From Verrucomicrobiota bacterium (lineage in GTDB: Bacteria > Verrucomicrobiota > Verrucomicrobiia > Opitutales > Opitutaceae): a stretch of 45,583 nucleotides of DNA. Both the position numbers and the translations under genes were made by a program. The DNA lies in assembly GCA_023457715.1 (NCBI GenBank), contig JAEWKR010000091.1, forward strand, positions 1 to 45,583, given 5' to 3'. Shown here piece by piece: positions 33,623 through 42,344 of the stretch (positions are counted from its first letter, which is position 1; each line of letters starts with the position of its first letter). Below the pieces are notes generated by a model, which did not search any database, had not been told where the DNA came from, and worked only from the letters and a program-made list of their open reading frames with translations.

Positions 33623-34503
33623 AGCCCGCCGTCCAAGGCCGCGTCCTCGTTGTCGATGACACTCCGGCCAACCTTTCGCTGCTGCTCGACGCGTTGTCGG
33701 ACGCGAAACACGAGGTGCTGGTGGCGGAGAGTGGACGCAGCGCCCTCAACCTGCTCGAACACGCAACGCCGGACCTCATCCTGCTTGATCTGGTCATGCC
33801 GGGAATGGACGGCATCGCCACCTGCCGGAAGATCCGCGAGCGGCCTGAAACGGCCGACATTCCCATCCTGTTCATGACCGCGGTGGATGAACCCGCCCAA
33901 AAGCTCCGGGCCTTTGAGGTCGGGGCGCTGGATTACATCACGAAGCCCGTTTACCCACCCGAGGTGCTCGCGCGCGTCGCCGCCCACCTCCAGCTGACGT
34001 TCCTTCGGCGCAACCTCGCCGACGAACTCGCGCTGCGGGTGGAAGCCGAAAACCAACTGAAACAGTCGCTGGACCGCGCGGTGGTCCTGACCGACGCTTC
34101 CCGTCGGATCGTGTTCAGCACGCGACTGGCGGAAGACCTCCTGCATAAACATTTCCCCCAGCGCGATGGCCACCTGCCCTCCGAGGCCGAACTCGCCACC
34201 GGCTTCAACGTCCGCCGGCTGGCCGAAACGGGACGCGACGATCTCATCTCGTATATCCTCTCCGAACGCGGCGACCCACCGGGTCCCGCCGCATTGATGA
34301 AGCTCGGCATCACCACCCGCGAGGCCGAGGTCCTGTACTGGATGGCACAAGGCAAGAGCAATCCCGACATCGCCACGATCCTGGGCGCCAGCGTTCGCAC
34401 CGTCCACAAGCACGTGGAACACATTTTCCAGAAGCTCGGCGTGGAAACGCGGAATGCGGCAACCCTGACGGCGATCGAAGTGCTGCGACCCCTTCAAGCC
34501 TGA
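33619..34503 (+). CDS. Response regulator, REC and LuxR-type helix-turn-helix
   Basis: 294 residues. The receiver domain has the acidic pair Asp13/Asp14, phosphoacceptor Asp57 (LILLDLVMPGMDG) and the conserved lysine of ITKP near 107. A linker of about 100 residues includes a helix (LADELALRVEAENQLKQSL) and a PAS-like stretch (DRAVVLTDASRRIVFS). A LuxR/NarL-type DNA-binding domain closes it (ITTREAEVLYWMAQGKSNPD, VRTVHKHVEHIFQKL). Translation is coupled to the second hybrid kinase, so it is the probable output of one or both kinases. Hybrid kinases normally need a histidine phosphotransfer step to reach such a regulator, and none is obvious here. Confidence 0.93.
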   Translation: MKPAVQGRVLVVDDTPANLSLLLDALSDAKHEVLVAESGRSALNLLEHATPDLILLDLVMPGMDGIATCRKIRERPETADIPILFMTAVDEPAQKLRAFEVGALDYITKPVYPPEVLARVAAHLQLTFLRRNLADELALRVEAENQLKQSLDRAVVLTDASRRIVFSTRLAEDLLHKHFPQRDGHLPSEAELATGFNVRRLAETGRDDLISYILSERGDPPGPAALMKLGITTREAEVLYWMAQGKSNPDIATILGASVRTVHKHVEHIFQKLGVETRNAATLTAIEVLRPLQA

Positions 34504-34694
34504 GCTGGTCCAACCCTCGGCGCCTCGGGTGCTCCGGCGATCGTGGCGCAAAAACGGGCGCCGTGACGCGGGCGGATAACGCAGACCCACGCCACGGCGG
34601 ATCACGCGGCGAATGCCTACCCCGAGCGGTGCTAGGTGACCCCGAGTCAGCGTCGCGCGATCCGACCAAGCGTAGCGCAGTGGAGTGCGGCCGG

Positions 34695-34747
34695 GAATAC
34701 GCACACCTGCGTACCGCCCCTCTCCCTCTACGCACGGGTGCGTATTC
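34695..34747. repeat. Hairpin upstream of the secreted repeat protein gene
   Basis: gaatacgcacacctgcgta (34695-34713) pairs with 34729-34747 (tacgcacgggtgcgtattc), 16 of 19 positions, with a pyrimidine-rich 15-nt loop. It lies 35 bp before the ATG at 34783, so it may act in the 5' leader of that gene or end the regulator transcript. I see no gene in 34504-34782. Confidence 0.55.
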
Positions 34748-34782
34748 AGCTCCCCACCGGTTTGCGCTAGCATGGCGCCGCC

Positions 34783-37446
34783 ATGCGACGTTCCCATCTC
34801 CTCCTCATCCTCCTCACCTGCTTCTTTGGCTTCTTCGGTGCAGCACTTCGCGCGCAAAACTGGGCCTACATGAATCCGCTGCCGTCCTCCGCGCAGCTTA
34901 ACCAGACCGTATACGGCAACGGCGTGTACGTCGCCGTCGGCGGATCGGCCAATATCGTCAGTAGCTCCGACGGCGTCACGTGGACCCTCCGGCACCTTGG
35001 CGCGGAGAACCAGACGTTGAACGCGGTCGCCTTCGGCAACGGTCGCTTCGTGGCCGTCGGCACGGGCTATCCCGGCAAGCTTGGTTCGGCGCTGATCATG
35101 ACGAGCACCGATGGCATCACCTGGACCGCCGATGAGACGACGGCCACGAACATGCAGGCGCAGTTCTACGATGTGATTCATGCCAATGGTCTTTGGGTGA
35201 TCACGAACGCGCCTTCCAATCGCGTGCTCACCAGCACCGACGGGCTGACGTGGACCGGTCGCCCCGCGGGCGTAGGCACCACCAGGATGGCCCACGGCAA
35301 CGGTCGTTTCGTCGCCCTCTCGAGCGACAATCGCTACACGACCAGCACCGACGGCGTCACGTGGACGACCGGCTTTATCACCGGCTCGGCGCAATCCTTC
35401 GACCACGGCTTCGAGGACATCATTTTCGCGAACAACAAATTCATGGTGGTCGGCCGCGATGCCGGCTTCACCGGCGCCGTCTTCTCCAGCGATGACGGCC
35501 TGGCGTGGAGCAAGATCGCGACGATCCCAGGCAGCAGCCTCATCCACGTCACGTACCTCAACGGCACGTACGTTACCTCCGGCAACACCGGCGGCAACAC
35601 CCCCCTGCACACGAGCCCGGACGGCATCACCTGGACGGCGCGGACCACCGCCATGCCTCCCCGCGCGAGCGGAACGCCGAATAACACCATGACCGAGGGC
35701 ATCGATGGTCTCGATGCCGTCAACGGGATGTTGTTTGCGACGGGCGCATACGGCACCGTGACGACCTCGCCCGATGGCGTGACCTGGACCCGCCGCACCA
35801 CCGGCAATCTCCATGACGTCAACGGGCTCATCTGGGATGGCAATCGGTTCGTCGGCACCGGTTCGGGCGGAATGGTCTTCACCAGTCCGGACGGAGTGCA
35901 GTGGACCGCCACGCCCACCAACCAGGCGAACGCCTGGTTCGGGCGGGTCGCGTTTGCCGCGGGACGCTACGTCACCGCCGGCATTGGGGGCCTCTATCAC
36001 TCCACCGACCTCGCGACCTGGACCCGCGTGACGCAGGACCAGATGTACGGCGTGGTTCACGACAACGGCAAATTCGTCGCCGCGTACTACGGCGGGCTCG
36101 GATTGGGCCTGCGCACCAGCGCAGATGGCATCACGTGGGCGACGGTCCAGGTGCCAGGCCGGGACAATGGCGGCACGAACGGGCTGGCTGCGGGGGGCGG
36201 CGCCTATGTCGTCGCGACCGGCGGCTTCGGTGGGACGCCCAAGATTTTCCGCAGCACCGATGCGGCGACCTGGTCGAACGTGACCCCGGCGGGCCTCACG
36301 AACGCTCCGCAGTACCTCGCTTACGGCAACGATCGCTTCGTCCTGGTCGCCAGCAACCAAGTCTGGGTCAGCACCGACGGCGCCACTTGGACCAAGGCGC
36401 CGGCGATGGGCGACCAGCTGATGTATCTCCAGCACACGGGCAGCCGGTTCATCGCTCGTTCGCACAATGGCGGCTATCTGACCAGCACAGACGGGAACAC
36501 ATGGACACGACTCGCCAACTCCTACGCACCGAACATCTCCGCCACGGCGGCCGTCGAGCGCGACGGAAGGATCTACCTCGCCGCGAACGGCGGCACCATC
36601 CTCCGCAGTGAGGTCCCGACGCCGGCCAATCCCGGCCGGATCGTGAACATGTCGATTCGGACCAACGCGGGTACCGGCGATGACACGCTGATCGTCGGCC
36701 TCGCGATCGGCGGCACCGGGACGTCGGGCTCCAAGGCGTTGCTCGTGCGCGGCGTCGGCCCCACCCTGACCAAATACGGCGTGTCCAACGCGCTCGGCGA
36801 TCCCATCCTGACGGCGTACCAGGGCAACACCCAGACGGCCCAGAACGACGACTGGGCCGGCGGGTTCGACTTCGGTTCGGTCGGCGCCTTCCCCTTCGAA
36901 GGCACCACGCCGAAGGACGCTGCGCTGTACAATCCCGCGCTGGCGATGGGCACGTACTCCGTCCAAATCACGGGCAAGGCCGGAGCGTCGGGCATCTCTC
37001 TCGCCGAAATCTACGATGCGACGCCCGCCGCCTCCTTTACCGCCACCAGCCCCCGCCTGATCAACGTCTCCGCCCGCGCCCGCGTGGGTACCGGTGACGG
37101 CGTCCTCATCGCCGGTTTTGTCATCGGTGGCGCGAGCCCGGTCAAGGTGCTCGTCCGCGCGGGAGGTCCTTCGCTGATCCCGTACGGCGTCGCCGGCGCG
37201 CTCGAAAACCCCAAGCTAGAACTCTACAACAGCAGCGGCGCCAAGGTTGCGGAGAACGACGACTGGGCCGGAAGCGCCGACATCAAGACGGCGGCGGACT
37301 CGGTCTACGCCTTCGGCTACGCCAGCAACACCTCGAAGGACGCCGCGCTGCTCGTCACCCTCGAACCCGGCAGCTACACCGCCCAGGCCTCCGGCGTCGC
37401 CGGCACCACCGGCGTCGCGCTGGTCGAAGTGTACGAGGTGCCGTGA
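34783..37446 (+). CDS. Secreted repeat protein with propeller-like blades and two C-terminal repeats
   Basis: 887 residues. A signal peptide (about 1-24, ending LRAQ) leads to about 590 residues with thirteen blade-like repeats, each carrying S-x-D-G-x-T-W-T (for example SSDGVTWTL, TSTDGITWTA, TSPDGVTWTR) and GNGRFVAVG-type strands. This resembles BNR/YCF48-type propellers. The C-terminus holds two homologous domains of about 130 residues (617-745 and 756-887), each beginning (R)(I/L)(V/I)N(M/V)S and containing A(L/K)VLVR-GxGP and QNDDWAG/ENDDWAG motifs. I know this domain pair from Verrucomicrobia surface proteins, but its function is not established. There is no PEP-CTERM or autotransporter end. 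It lies directly behind the two-component cluster and could be its target. Confidence 0.75.
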   Translation: MRRSHLLLILLTCFFGFFGAALRAQNWAYMNPLPSSAQLNQTVYGNGVYVAVGGSANIVSSSDGVTWTLRHLGAENQTLNAVAFGNGRFVAVGTGYPGKLGSALIMTSTDGITWTADETTATNMQAQFYDVIHANGLWVITNAPSNRVLTSTDGLTWTGRPAGVGTTRMAHGNGRFVALSSDNRYTTSTDGVTWTTGFITGSAQSFDHGFEDIIFANNKFMVVGRDAGFTGAVFSSDDGLAWSKIATIPGSSLIHVTYLNGTYVTSGNTGGNTPLHTSPDGITWTARTTAMPPRASGTPNNTMTEGIDGLDAVNGMLFATGAYGTVTTSPDGVTWTRRTTGNLHDVNGLIWDGNRFVGTGSGGMVFTSPDGVQWTATPTNQANAWFGRVAFAAGRYVTAGIGGLYHSTDLATWTRVTQDQMYGVVHDNGKFVAAYYGGLGLGLRTSADGITWATVQVPGRDNGGTNGLAAGGGAYVVATGGFGGTPKIFRSTDAATWSNVTPAGLTNAPQYLAYGNDRFVLVASNQVWVSTDGATWTKAPAMGDQLMYLQHTGSRFIARSHNGGYLTSTDGNTWTRLANSYAPNISATAAVERDGRIYLAANGGTILRSEVPTPANPGRIVNMSIRTNAGTGDDTLIVGLAIGGTGTSGSKALLVRGVGPTLTKYGVSNALGDPILTAYQGNTQTAQNDDWAGGFDFGSVGAFPFEGTTPKDAALYNPALAMGTYSVQITGKAGASGISLAEIYDATPAASFTATSPRLINVSARARVGTGDGVLIAGFVIGGASPVKVLVRAGGPSLIPYGVAGALENPKLELYNSSGAKVAENDDWAGSADIKTAADSVYAFGYASNTSKDAALLVTLEPGSYTAQASGVAGTTGVALVEVYEVP

Positions 37447-37451
37447 CGGTG

Positions 37452-37609
37452 GAAGGGACCCAAGGGAAGAATGGGACCTAAAGGACCGGAGGGACGTAAG
37501 GCAGACCACAACCGCGCGGAATTGGACCGGCGCCAGCTTTTTTCTCCGACCGCCCCGTTTTAGGTCCCTTAGGTCACTTGGGTCCCTTTCCTCCTTTAGG
37601 TCCCTTTCA
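37452..37609. repeat. Repeat-armed quasi-palindrome (gggacctaa word) in a convergent gap
   Basis: Units of aagggaccyaa at 37453-37495 face inverted units at 37561-37608. Perfect matches include 37453-37464 with 37577-37588 (12 bp) and 37473-37485 with 37592-37604 (13 bp). The two matches are in parallel order, so alternative pairings compete rather than nest. It sits between the stop of the secreted protein gene and the clpC terminator. Confidence 0.75.
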
Positions 37610-37610
37610 G

Positions 37611-37656
37611 AAAAAACCCAAAACCCCGCTCCCGTTGGTCTCGGGGGGCGGGGTTT
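37611..37656 (-). terminator. Intrinsic terminator of mcsA-mcsB-clpC
   Basis: On the minus strand, a 9-bp stem (37648-37656 with 37621-37629, aaaccccgc/gcggggttt) is followed by a T-rich run (complement of 37611-37620, TGGGTTTTTT). It lies 24 bp beyond the clpC stop. It is a standard rho-independent structure, distinct from the repeat-armed element next to it. Confidence 0.85.
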
Positions 37657-37680
37657 CGTTGGGCGACGGTTGGTCGTCGT

Positions 37681-40203
37681 TTATTGAGCCACTCCGCTAG
37701 GAGCAGCAGGGGGTGTCTTCTGTTTGAAGATCAGCTTGTCGCCTTCACGGGTCACCAGGACCGGTTCGCCATCCTTGACGTCGCCGCGCAGCAACGCCTC
37801 AGCCAGCGGATCCTCGAGGTAGTGTTCGACGGCGCGGCGGAGCGGGCGCGCGCCGTACTTTTCGTCGTAGCCCTTCTCGATGAGGAGGTCCTTGGCTTCC
37901 TGGGAGAATTCGAGGGTGATTTTGCGCTCGGACAACCGCTTGCCGAAGTTCGCGGTCTCGAGTTCCACGATCTTGACCAGATCTTCCTTCCCGAGCGGGC
38001 GGAAGAAGATGATGTCGGAGATGCGATTGAGGAACTCGGGCTTGAAGACCCGCTTGGCCTCCTCGAGCACCTTTTCCCGCATCTTCTCGGCGTCGTTAAA
38101 CCCGGCGGTCGCCGCCCCGAAGCCCATCGAGGTCTGACGCTGGAGCAGCTGCGCCCCGACGTTCGACGTCATGATGATGATCGTGTTGCGGAAATCCACG
38201 GTGCGACCCAGCGAATCGGTCAGCCGGCCATCCTCCAGGATCTGGAGCAGCAGCTGGATCACGTCCGGGTGCGCCTTCTCGACTTCGTCGAACAACACCA
38301 CCGCATACGGCTTCCGCCGCACGGCCTCGGTCAGCTGGCCGCCTTCCTCGTAGCCGACGTAGCCCGGAGGCGAGCCGACGAGACGGGAGACGGCGAACTT
38401 CTCCATGTACTCGGACATGTCGATCTGGATGATCGCGTCCTGGTTTCCGAACATCTGGGCGGCGAGCTGCTTGGCCAGCATCGTCTTGCCGACGCCCGTG
38501 GGGCCGACGAACATGAACGACCCGATCGGGCGACGCGGGTCCTTGAGGTCCGCGCGGGAGCGGCGCAGCGCGCGCGCAATCGCCGACGCGGCGGGATCCT
38601 GGCCGATGACCGCCTTCTGGAGTTCGATCTCGAGGGTGAGGAGCTTCTCGCTTTCCTTCTTCTCCATTCGGGAGAGCGGAATGCCGGTCCAATCCGCGAC
38701 CACCTGCATCATGAGGTCGTCGTCGATCACGACGCGCTTTTCATCGCGCTGCTTCTTCCACTGCTCGGTGATCGAGTCCTGCTTCGCGCGCAATTGCTTC
38801 TCCTGGTCGCGGAACTTGGCCGCCTCCTCGAAGTGCTGCTCGCTGATGGCCTTCTCCTTCTTGGCGCAGACCTCCTCGATTTCCTTGGTCAGGCTCTCGA
38901 TGTCCGGCGGACGGCTGAGGGCCGTGATGCGCGCCCGGGAGCCGGCTTCGTCCATGACGTCGATGGCCTTGTCCGGCAGGAAACGGCCGGTGATGTACCG
39001 GTCCGAGAGCTTGGCGGCGGCTTCGAGCGATTTGTCCGTGAAGGTGGCCTTGTGGTGATCCTCGTACTTCGAGCGGATGCCCTTGAGGATGAGAATGGTG
39101 TCGTCGACCGACGGCGCCTCCACCTTGACGGCCTGGAAGCGGCGATCGAGGGCAGAGTCCTTTTCGATATACTTGCGGTATTCGTTGAGGGTGGTCGCGC
39201 CCACGCATTGCAGTTCGCCGCGCGAGAGAGCCGGCTTGAAGATGTTGGAGGCATCCATCGCGCCCTCGGCAGCACCGGCGCCCACGATGGTGTGGAGCTC
39301 GTCGATGAAGAGGATGATGTTCTTCGCGCGCTTGATCTCGTCCATCACCGCCTTGATGCGCTCCTCAAACTGGCCGCGGTACTTGGTGCCTGCGACCATG
39401 AGGGCGAGATCGAGGGTGATGACCTTCTTCTCGATCAGGATCTCGGGCACGTTGCCGGCGGCGATTTCCTGGGCGAGACCTTCGACGATCGCGGTCTTGC
39501 CCACGCCCGCTTCGCCAATGAGGACGGGATTGTTCTTCGTGCGGCGGCAGAGGATCTGAATGACGCGACGGATCTCGTTTTTGCGTCCGACAACCGGGTC
39601 CATCTCCCCCTTGCGGGCGAGTTCGGTGAGATCGCGGCCAAACGCCTTGAGCGCCGGGGTCTTGACCTCCTTCTTGTCCTCGGGAGCACCGGCGCGCTGC
39701 GGGGTGCCGGCGGCCGCTTCCTCGCCGGGCTCGCCGCGTTCCGAACCCGAGAACTGAGGATCGAGTTCACGGAGGATTTCGTTGCGGGTGCGCTCGATGT
39801 CGACGTCGAGGGACTTGAGCACGCGCGCCGCGACGCCTTCCCCTTCGCGCAGCAGACCGAGCAGGATGTGTTCGGTGCCAACGTAGGAATGGTTGAGCGT
39901 CTTGGCTTCCTTGCCCGCGAGCGCCAGCACCTTCTTCACGCGCGGCGTGTAAGGGATGCTGTTCTGGGTCTTCGTCTCCTGACCCGTGCCGACCTGTTTC
40001 TCCACGGCGGCACGAACGGTCTCCAGGTCGAGGCCCATTTTTTGGAGCACGCTGACCGCCACACCCTGCCCCAGCTTGATCAGCCCCAGCAGGATGTGCT
40101 CGGTGCCGACATAGTTGTGGTGAAAGCGGTCCGCCTCCTTGCGAGCCAGCGCCAGCACTTGCTGCGCGCGTGGCGTGAAATTGTTCATCGGTTCTTGGGA
40201 CAT
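37681..40203 (-). CDS. clpC: ATP-dependent Clp protease ATP-binding subunit ClpC
   Basis: 840 residues from the ATG at 40203; an ATG at 40188, giving MNNFTPRAQQ, is equally usual. Two N-terminal Clp repeats (about 8-145) are followed by AAA+ domain 1 (Walker A 230-237 GEAGVGKT; Walker B ending Asp301-Glu302). A middle domain carries a UVR-like motif (QHFEEAAKFRDQE, about 456-468). AAA+ domain 2 has Walker A GPTGVGKT at 567-574 and VVLFDEVEKAH near 635-645. MGF at 693-695 fits the ClpP-docking loop. It unfolds substrates for ClpP. The operon with mcsA and mcsB implies selection of arginine-phosphorylated proteins, whose phospho-arginines dock on the ClpC N-domain in Bacillus. The mcsB stop is 19 bp upstream. 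Confidence 0.96.
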   Translation of the reverse strand: MSQEPMNNFTPRAQQVLALARKEADRFHHNYVGTEHILLGLIKLGQGVAVSVLQKMGLDLETVRAAVEKQVGTGQETKTQNSIPYTPRVKKVLALAGKEAKTLNHSYVGTEHILLGLLREGEGVAARVLKSLDVDIERTRNEILRELDPQFSGSERGEPGEEAAAGTPQRAGAPEDKKEVKTPALKAFGRDLTELARKGEMDPVVGRKNEIRRVIQILCRRTKNNPVLIGEAGVGKTAIVEGLAQEIAAGNVPEILIEKKVITLDLALMVAGTKYRGQFEERIKAVMDEIKRAKNIILFIDELHTIVGAGAAEGAMDASNIFKPALSRGELQCVGATTLNEYRKYIEKDSALDRRFQAVKVEAPSVDDTILILKGIRSKYEDHHKATFTDKSLEAAAKLSDRYITGRFLPDKAIDVMDEAGSRARITALSRPPDIESLTKEIEEVCAKKEKAISEQHFEEAAKFRDQEKQLRAKQDSITEQWKKQRDEKRVVIDDDLMMQVVADWTGIPLSRMEKKESEKLLTLEIELQKAVIGQDPAASAIARALRRSRADLKDPRRPIGSFMFVGPTGVGKTMLAKQLAAQMFGNQDAIIQIDMSEYMEKFAVSRLVGSPPGYVGYEEGGQLTEAVRRKPYAVVLFDEVEKAHPDVIQLLLQILEDGRLTDSLGRTVDFRNTIIIMTSNVGAQLLQRQTSMGFGAATAGFNDAEKMREKVLEEAKRVFKPEFLNRISDIIFFRPLGKEDLVKIVELETANFGKRLSERKITLEFSQEAKDLLIEKGYDEKYGARPLRRAVEHYLEDPLAEALLRGDVKDGEPVLVTREGDKLIFKQKTPPAAPSGVAQ

Positions 40204-40222
40204 TATAGAGGGTGTGGGGCGG

Positions 40223-41314
40223 TCAGTTCTTGTCGTTGCTGATGAGATTGAAGTCGGGGCGGACGAAATTGGCAAATTCGGAGCGCAGCCGCGCGGCCCG
40301 CAGGACGTCGCGCTGGGCGGGGTCGAATTCGCCCTTTTGCGCGTGCTGCAGGTGGCCCGGTTGAGCCTCGATGAAAAGGCGGTCGATCACGGAGCGCGTG
40401 GCATCCGGAAAAGCGCCGAGGTCAACCCCCAGGCGGATGAGGGACAGCAGATTCATCGCCTCGCTGGAGCTGAGCACATGGCTGTTCTGCAGGATGCCGT
40501 AGGCCCGCCCGACTTTGTCGAGCAGCTTCGAGGCATCCGCCTCCAGGAGTTTCTCGCGGGCATTCAGCTCGTGCTCGATGATGGACTGGAGCACGCTCGT
40601 CAGCCGCTTGATGATCTCGTCCTCGGACTCGCCGAGGGTCGTCTGGTTGGAAATCTGGAAGATGCTGCCGCTGGCGTCGGAGCCTTCGCCGAAGAGACCG
40701 CGGACCACCATGCCGAGCTGGTTCACGGCGCGCACGACCTTTTCCATCTGGTTGGAGATCACGAGTGCCGGCAGATGCATCATCGCCGAAGCCCGCATAC
40801 CCGTCCCGAGGTTGGTCGGACAGGCGGTCAGATAGCCGAGCGTCGGGGAGAACGCGAAGTCCAGATTGTCCTCCAGGGCGCTGTCGAACTCGTTGATCGC
40901 GCTCCACGCCTTCTTCAGCTGGAAGCCCGCCCGCAGGAGCTGAATGCGGAGGTGGTCCTCCTCGTTCACCATGACCGAAATCGCCTGGTCCTTGCTGATG
41001 ACCACTCCGGCGCCGGTCTTGGCCCCGCTGAGTTCGCGGCTGATCAGGTGACGCTCCACGAGGATCTGCTTCTCCAGCTCGCTGAGTTCGCCGATGGACA
41101 GATTGAAGCAGCGCTTCATCGGCAACGTCGCCGCCACCGCCCCGCGGCACCGGTCAAAGATCTCCTCCCGCTGGCCCGGCTTGGCCCAGCCCGGGAACGG
41201 AGTCGCCGCCAGGTTGCGCGCGAGACGGATGCGCGTCATCAGGACGATCGCGCTCTTGCTGCTCGCGGAATCGGTCAGCTCGGAATGCGAGTCGAGAAGC
41301 GATGCAATCGTCAT
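40223..41314 (-). CDS. mcsB: Protein arginine kinase McsB
   Basis: 363 residues of the phosphagen (guanidino) kinase fold. It phosphorylates arginine side chains of proteins, tagging them for ClpCP. MTRIRLARNLAATPFP, the NEEDH motif (117-121) and the guanidino-kinase signature CPTNLGT with Cys165 (YLTACPTNLGTGMRAS) are all present. The ATG at 41314 (MTIASLLDSHSEL) was chosen, 4 nt after the mcsA stop; a longer frame would overlap mcsA. The C-terminal region (about 290-363), which in Bacillus holds the phospho-arginine-binding allosteric site, is present by length. It is a cytosolic stress and quality-control enzyme. Confidence 0.94.
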   Translation of the reverse strand: MTIASLLDSHSELTDSASSKSAIVLMTRIRLARNLAATPFPGWAKPGQREEIFDRCRGAVAATLPMKRCFNLSIGELSELEKQILVERHLISRELSGAKTGAGVVISKDQAISVMVNEEDHLRIQLLRAGFQLKKAWSAINEFDSALEDNLDFAFSPTLGYLTACPTNLGTGMRASAMMHLPALVISNQMEKVVRAVNQLGMVVRGLFGEGSDASGSIFQISNQTTLGESEDEIIKRLTSVLQSIIEHELNAREKLLEADASKLLDKVGRAYGILQNSHVLSSSEAMNLLSLIRLGVDLGAFPDATRSVIDRLFIEAQPGHLQHAQKGEFDPAQRDVLRAARLRSEFANFVRPDFNLISNDKN

Positions 41315-41318
41315 CGGT

Positions 41319-41828
41319 TTAGCGCGAGGGCTTCGTCCCGAAGGCTTGTTTGACTTGGTTGATTTCATCACGCGTACGGGCGGCGTCCTCGTAACGTTCC
41401 GTCTTGATCGCCTCGGTCAGGTCCAGCTCCAGCTTGGTGAGACGGTCGTATAGGGACTTCCGTTCCAAGGCCCGGTGCGGAATCTTTCCGGCGTGCGACG
41501 TGCCATTGTGCATGCCTTCCAGCATGGGATCCAGCACGGAACGGAACGTTTCGTAACAGGCGGGACAGCCGAAGCGGCCCTGTTTCTTGAAGTCGTTCTG
41601 GGTAAACCCGCACTGTTCACAGCGTACGGCGGTGCCGACCGTGGGCTCGGGATTGAGTGACGCCTTGAGCAAAAGATCCGCCAGAGAGAACCCGCTTGGG
41701 TCGGTCACGCCCTTGGCCTGCGCACACGCCTCGCACAGGTCCACCTTGTGCACCTTGTTGTTAACAATCTGCGTCAAGTGCACGGTCGCGGGCTTCGAGC
41801 AGAGATCGCATTTGAGCGGGTTGGCCAT
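41319..41828 (-). CDS. mcsA: McsA, zinc-binding activator of McsB
   Basis: 169 residues. Four CxxC pairs (Cys7/10, Cys32/35, Cys70/73, Cys88/91) make two zinc-binding modules. A C-terminal UVR motif (about 125-160; LYDRLTKLELDLTEAIKTE, then YEDAARTRDEI) is shared with UvrB and ClpC. McsA stimulates McsB and adapts ClpC. The ATG at 41828 begins MANPLKCDLCSKPATVHLTQ, matching the family start; the frame extends upstream without similarity. It is the first gene of mcsA-mcsB-clpC. The repressor gene ctsR, which heads this operon in Firmicutes, is missing. Confidence 0.92.
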   Translation of the reverse strand: MANPLKCDLCSKPATVHLTQIVNNKVHKVDLCEACAQAKGVTDPSGFSLADLLLKASLNPEPTVGTAVRCEQCGFTQNDFKKQGRFGCPACYETFRSVLDPMLEGMHNGTSHAGKIPHRALERKSLYDRLTKLELDLTEAIKTERYEDAARTRDEINQVKQAFGTKPSR

Positions 41829-42180
41829 GAGGGATTTTTGATCTGCACGGAACATGCCACAGACGGGCACCGTGGCAAGTGTGGGCGCGCACTGCCCGCG
41901 CTCGTGTCGCTACGGCACCAGGATCTGTGACAACCGTGCAATTGTGGCGCGGATTGCGCCGGAGCGATGCGGGGTCTCGACCTACCTTTGCAGCGCTCAG
42001 CGATCAGCTATCGGCTTTCAGCTCGGCGAACGGTGATAGCCGCCAAGAAGGCTCCTCCCAATCCTCCCAACCACAGATGAACACAGATGGACTCAGATTG
42101 GGAAAAGACCGGTTGCGGCGCAGCCGCTCTGTGCTTTCTGCGCATTTTGGCGGTCCCCCTTAGCCGGAACCATGCACGCA
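41829..42180. other. Noncoding region upstream of mcsA with degenerate intergenic repeats
   Basis: No supported gene in 41829-42344. Around 41996-42023 a cagcgatcagctatcggctt-like word occurs, related to the hairpin at 45417-45446. At 42070-42098, accacagatgaacacagatg-type units form a single-arm array. The mcsA promoter must lie in the proximal part, but I cannot pick one confidently. Confidence 0.5.
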
Positions 42181-42329
42181 TTAACCACGAATGGACACGA
42201 ATGAACACGAATAGGAGAGGAAACTGGAATGCAGCCCGTCCGTAGTCCCGCTCACTGTTTGGTACCTGCGCGGAAGTGATGATTTTCCCAGGTTTTCATT
42301 CGTGTCGATTCGTGTCCATTCGTGGTTAA
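42181..42329. repeat. Repeat-armed hairpin (cacgaatgga word) downstream of ilvE
   Basis: ttaaccacgaatggacacga and the following 12 bases (42181-42212) pair with 42298-42329 at 30 of 32 positions across an 85-nt loop. The right arm ends 16 bp before the ilvE stop. Each arm consists of three cacgaat(gg/ga) units. Confidence 0.88.
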
Positions 42330-42344
42330 CTGAATCGTTACGGC

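Noticed and set aside
32989..36966. 1325-codon open frame on the minus strand across the kinase, regulator and secreted protein genes
   Set aside because: It runs antisense to three well-supported genes and across their junctions, with low-complexity Arg/Gly/Asp composition and no domain. It is a shadow of GC-biased codon use.
37684..40242. 852-codon open frame on the plus strand opposite clpC
   Set aside because: It mirrors clpC codon for codon in a high-GC region, has no recognisable domain, and consists of Asp/Glu/Arg-rich text typical of antisense frames of a conserved gene.
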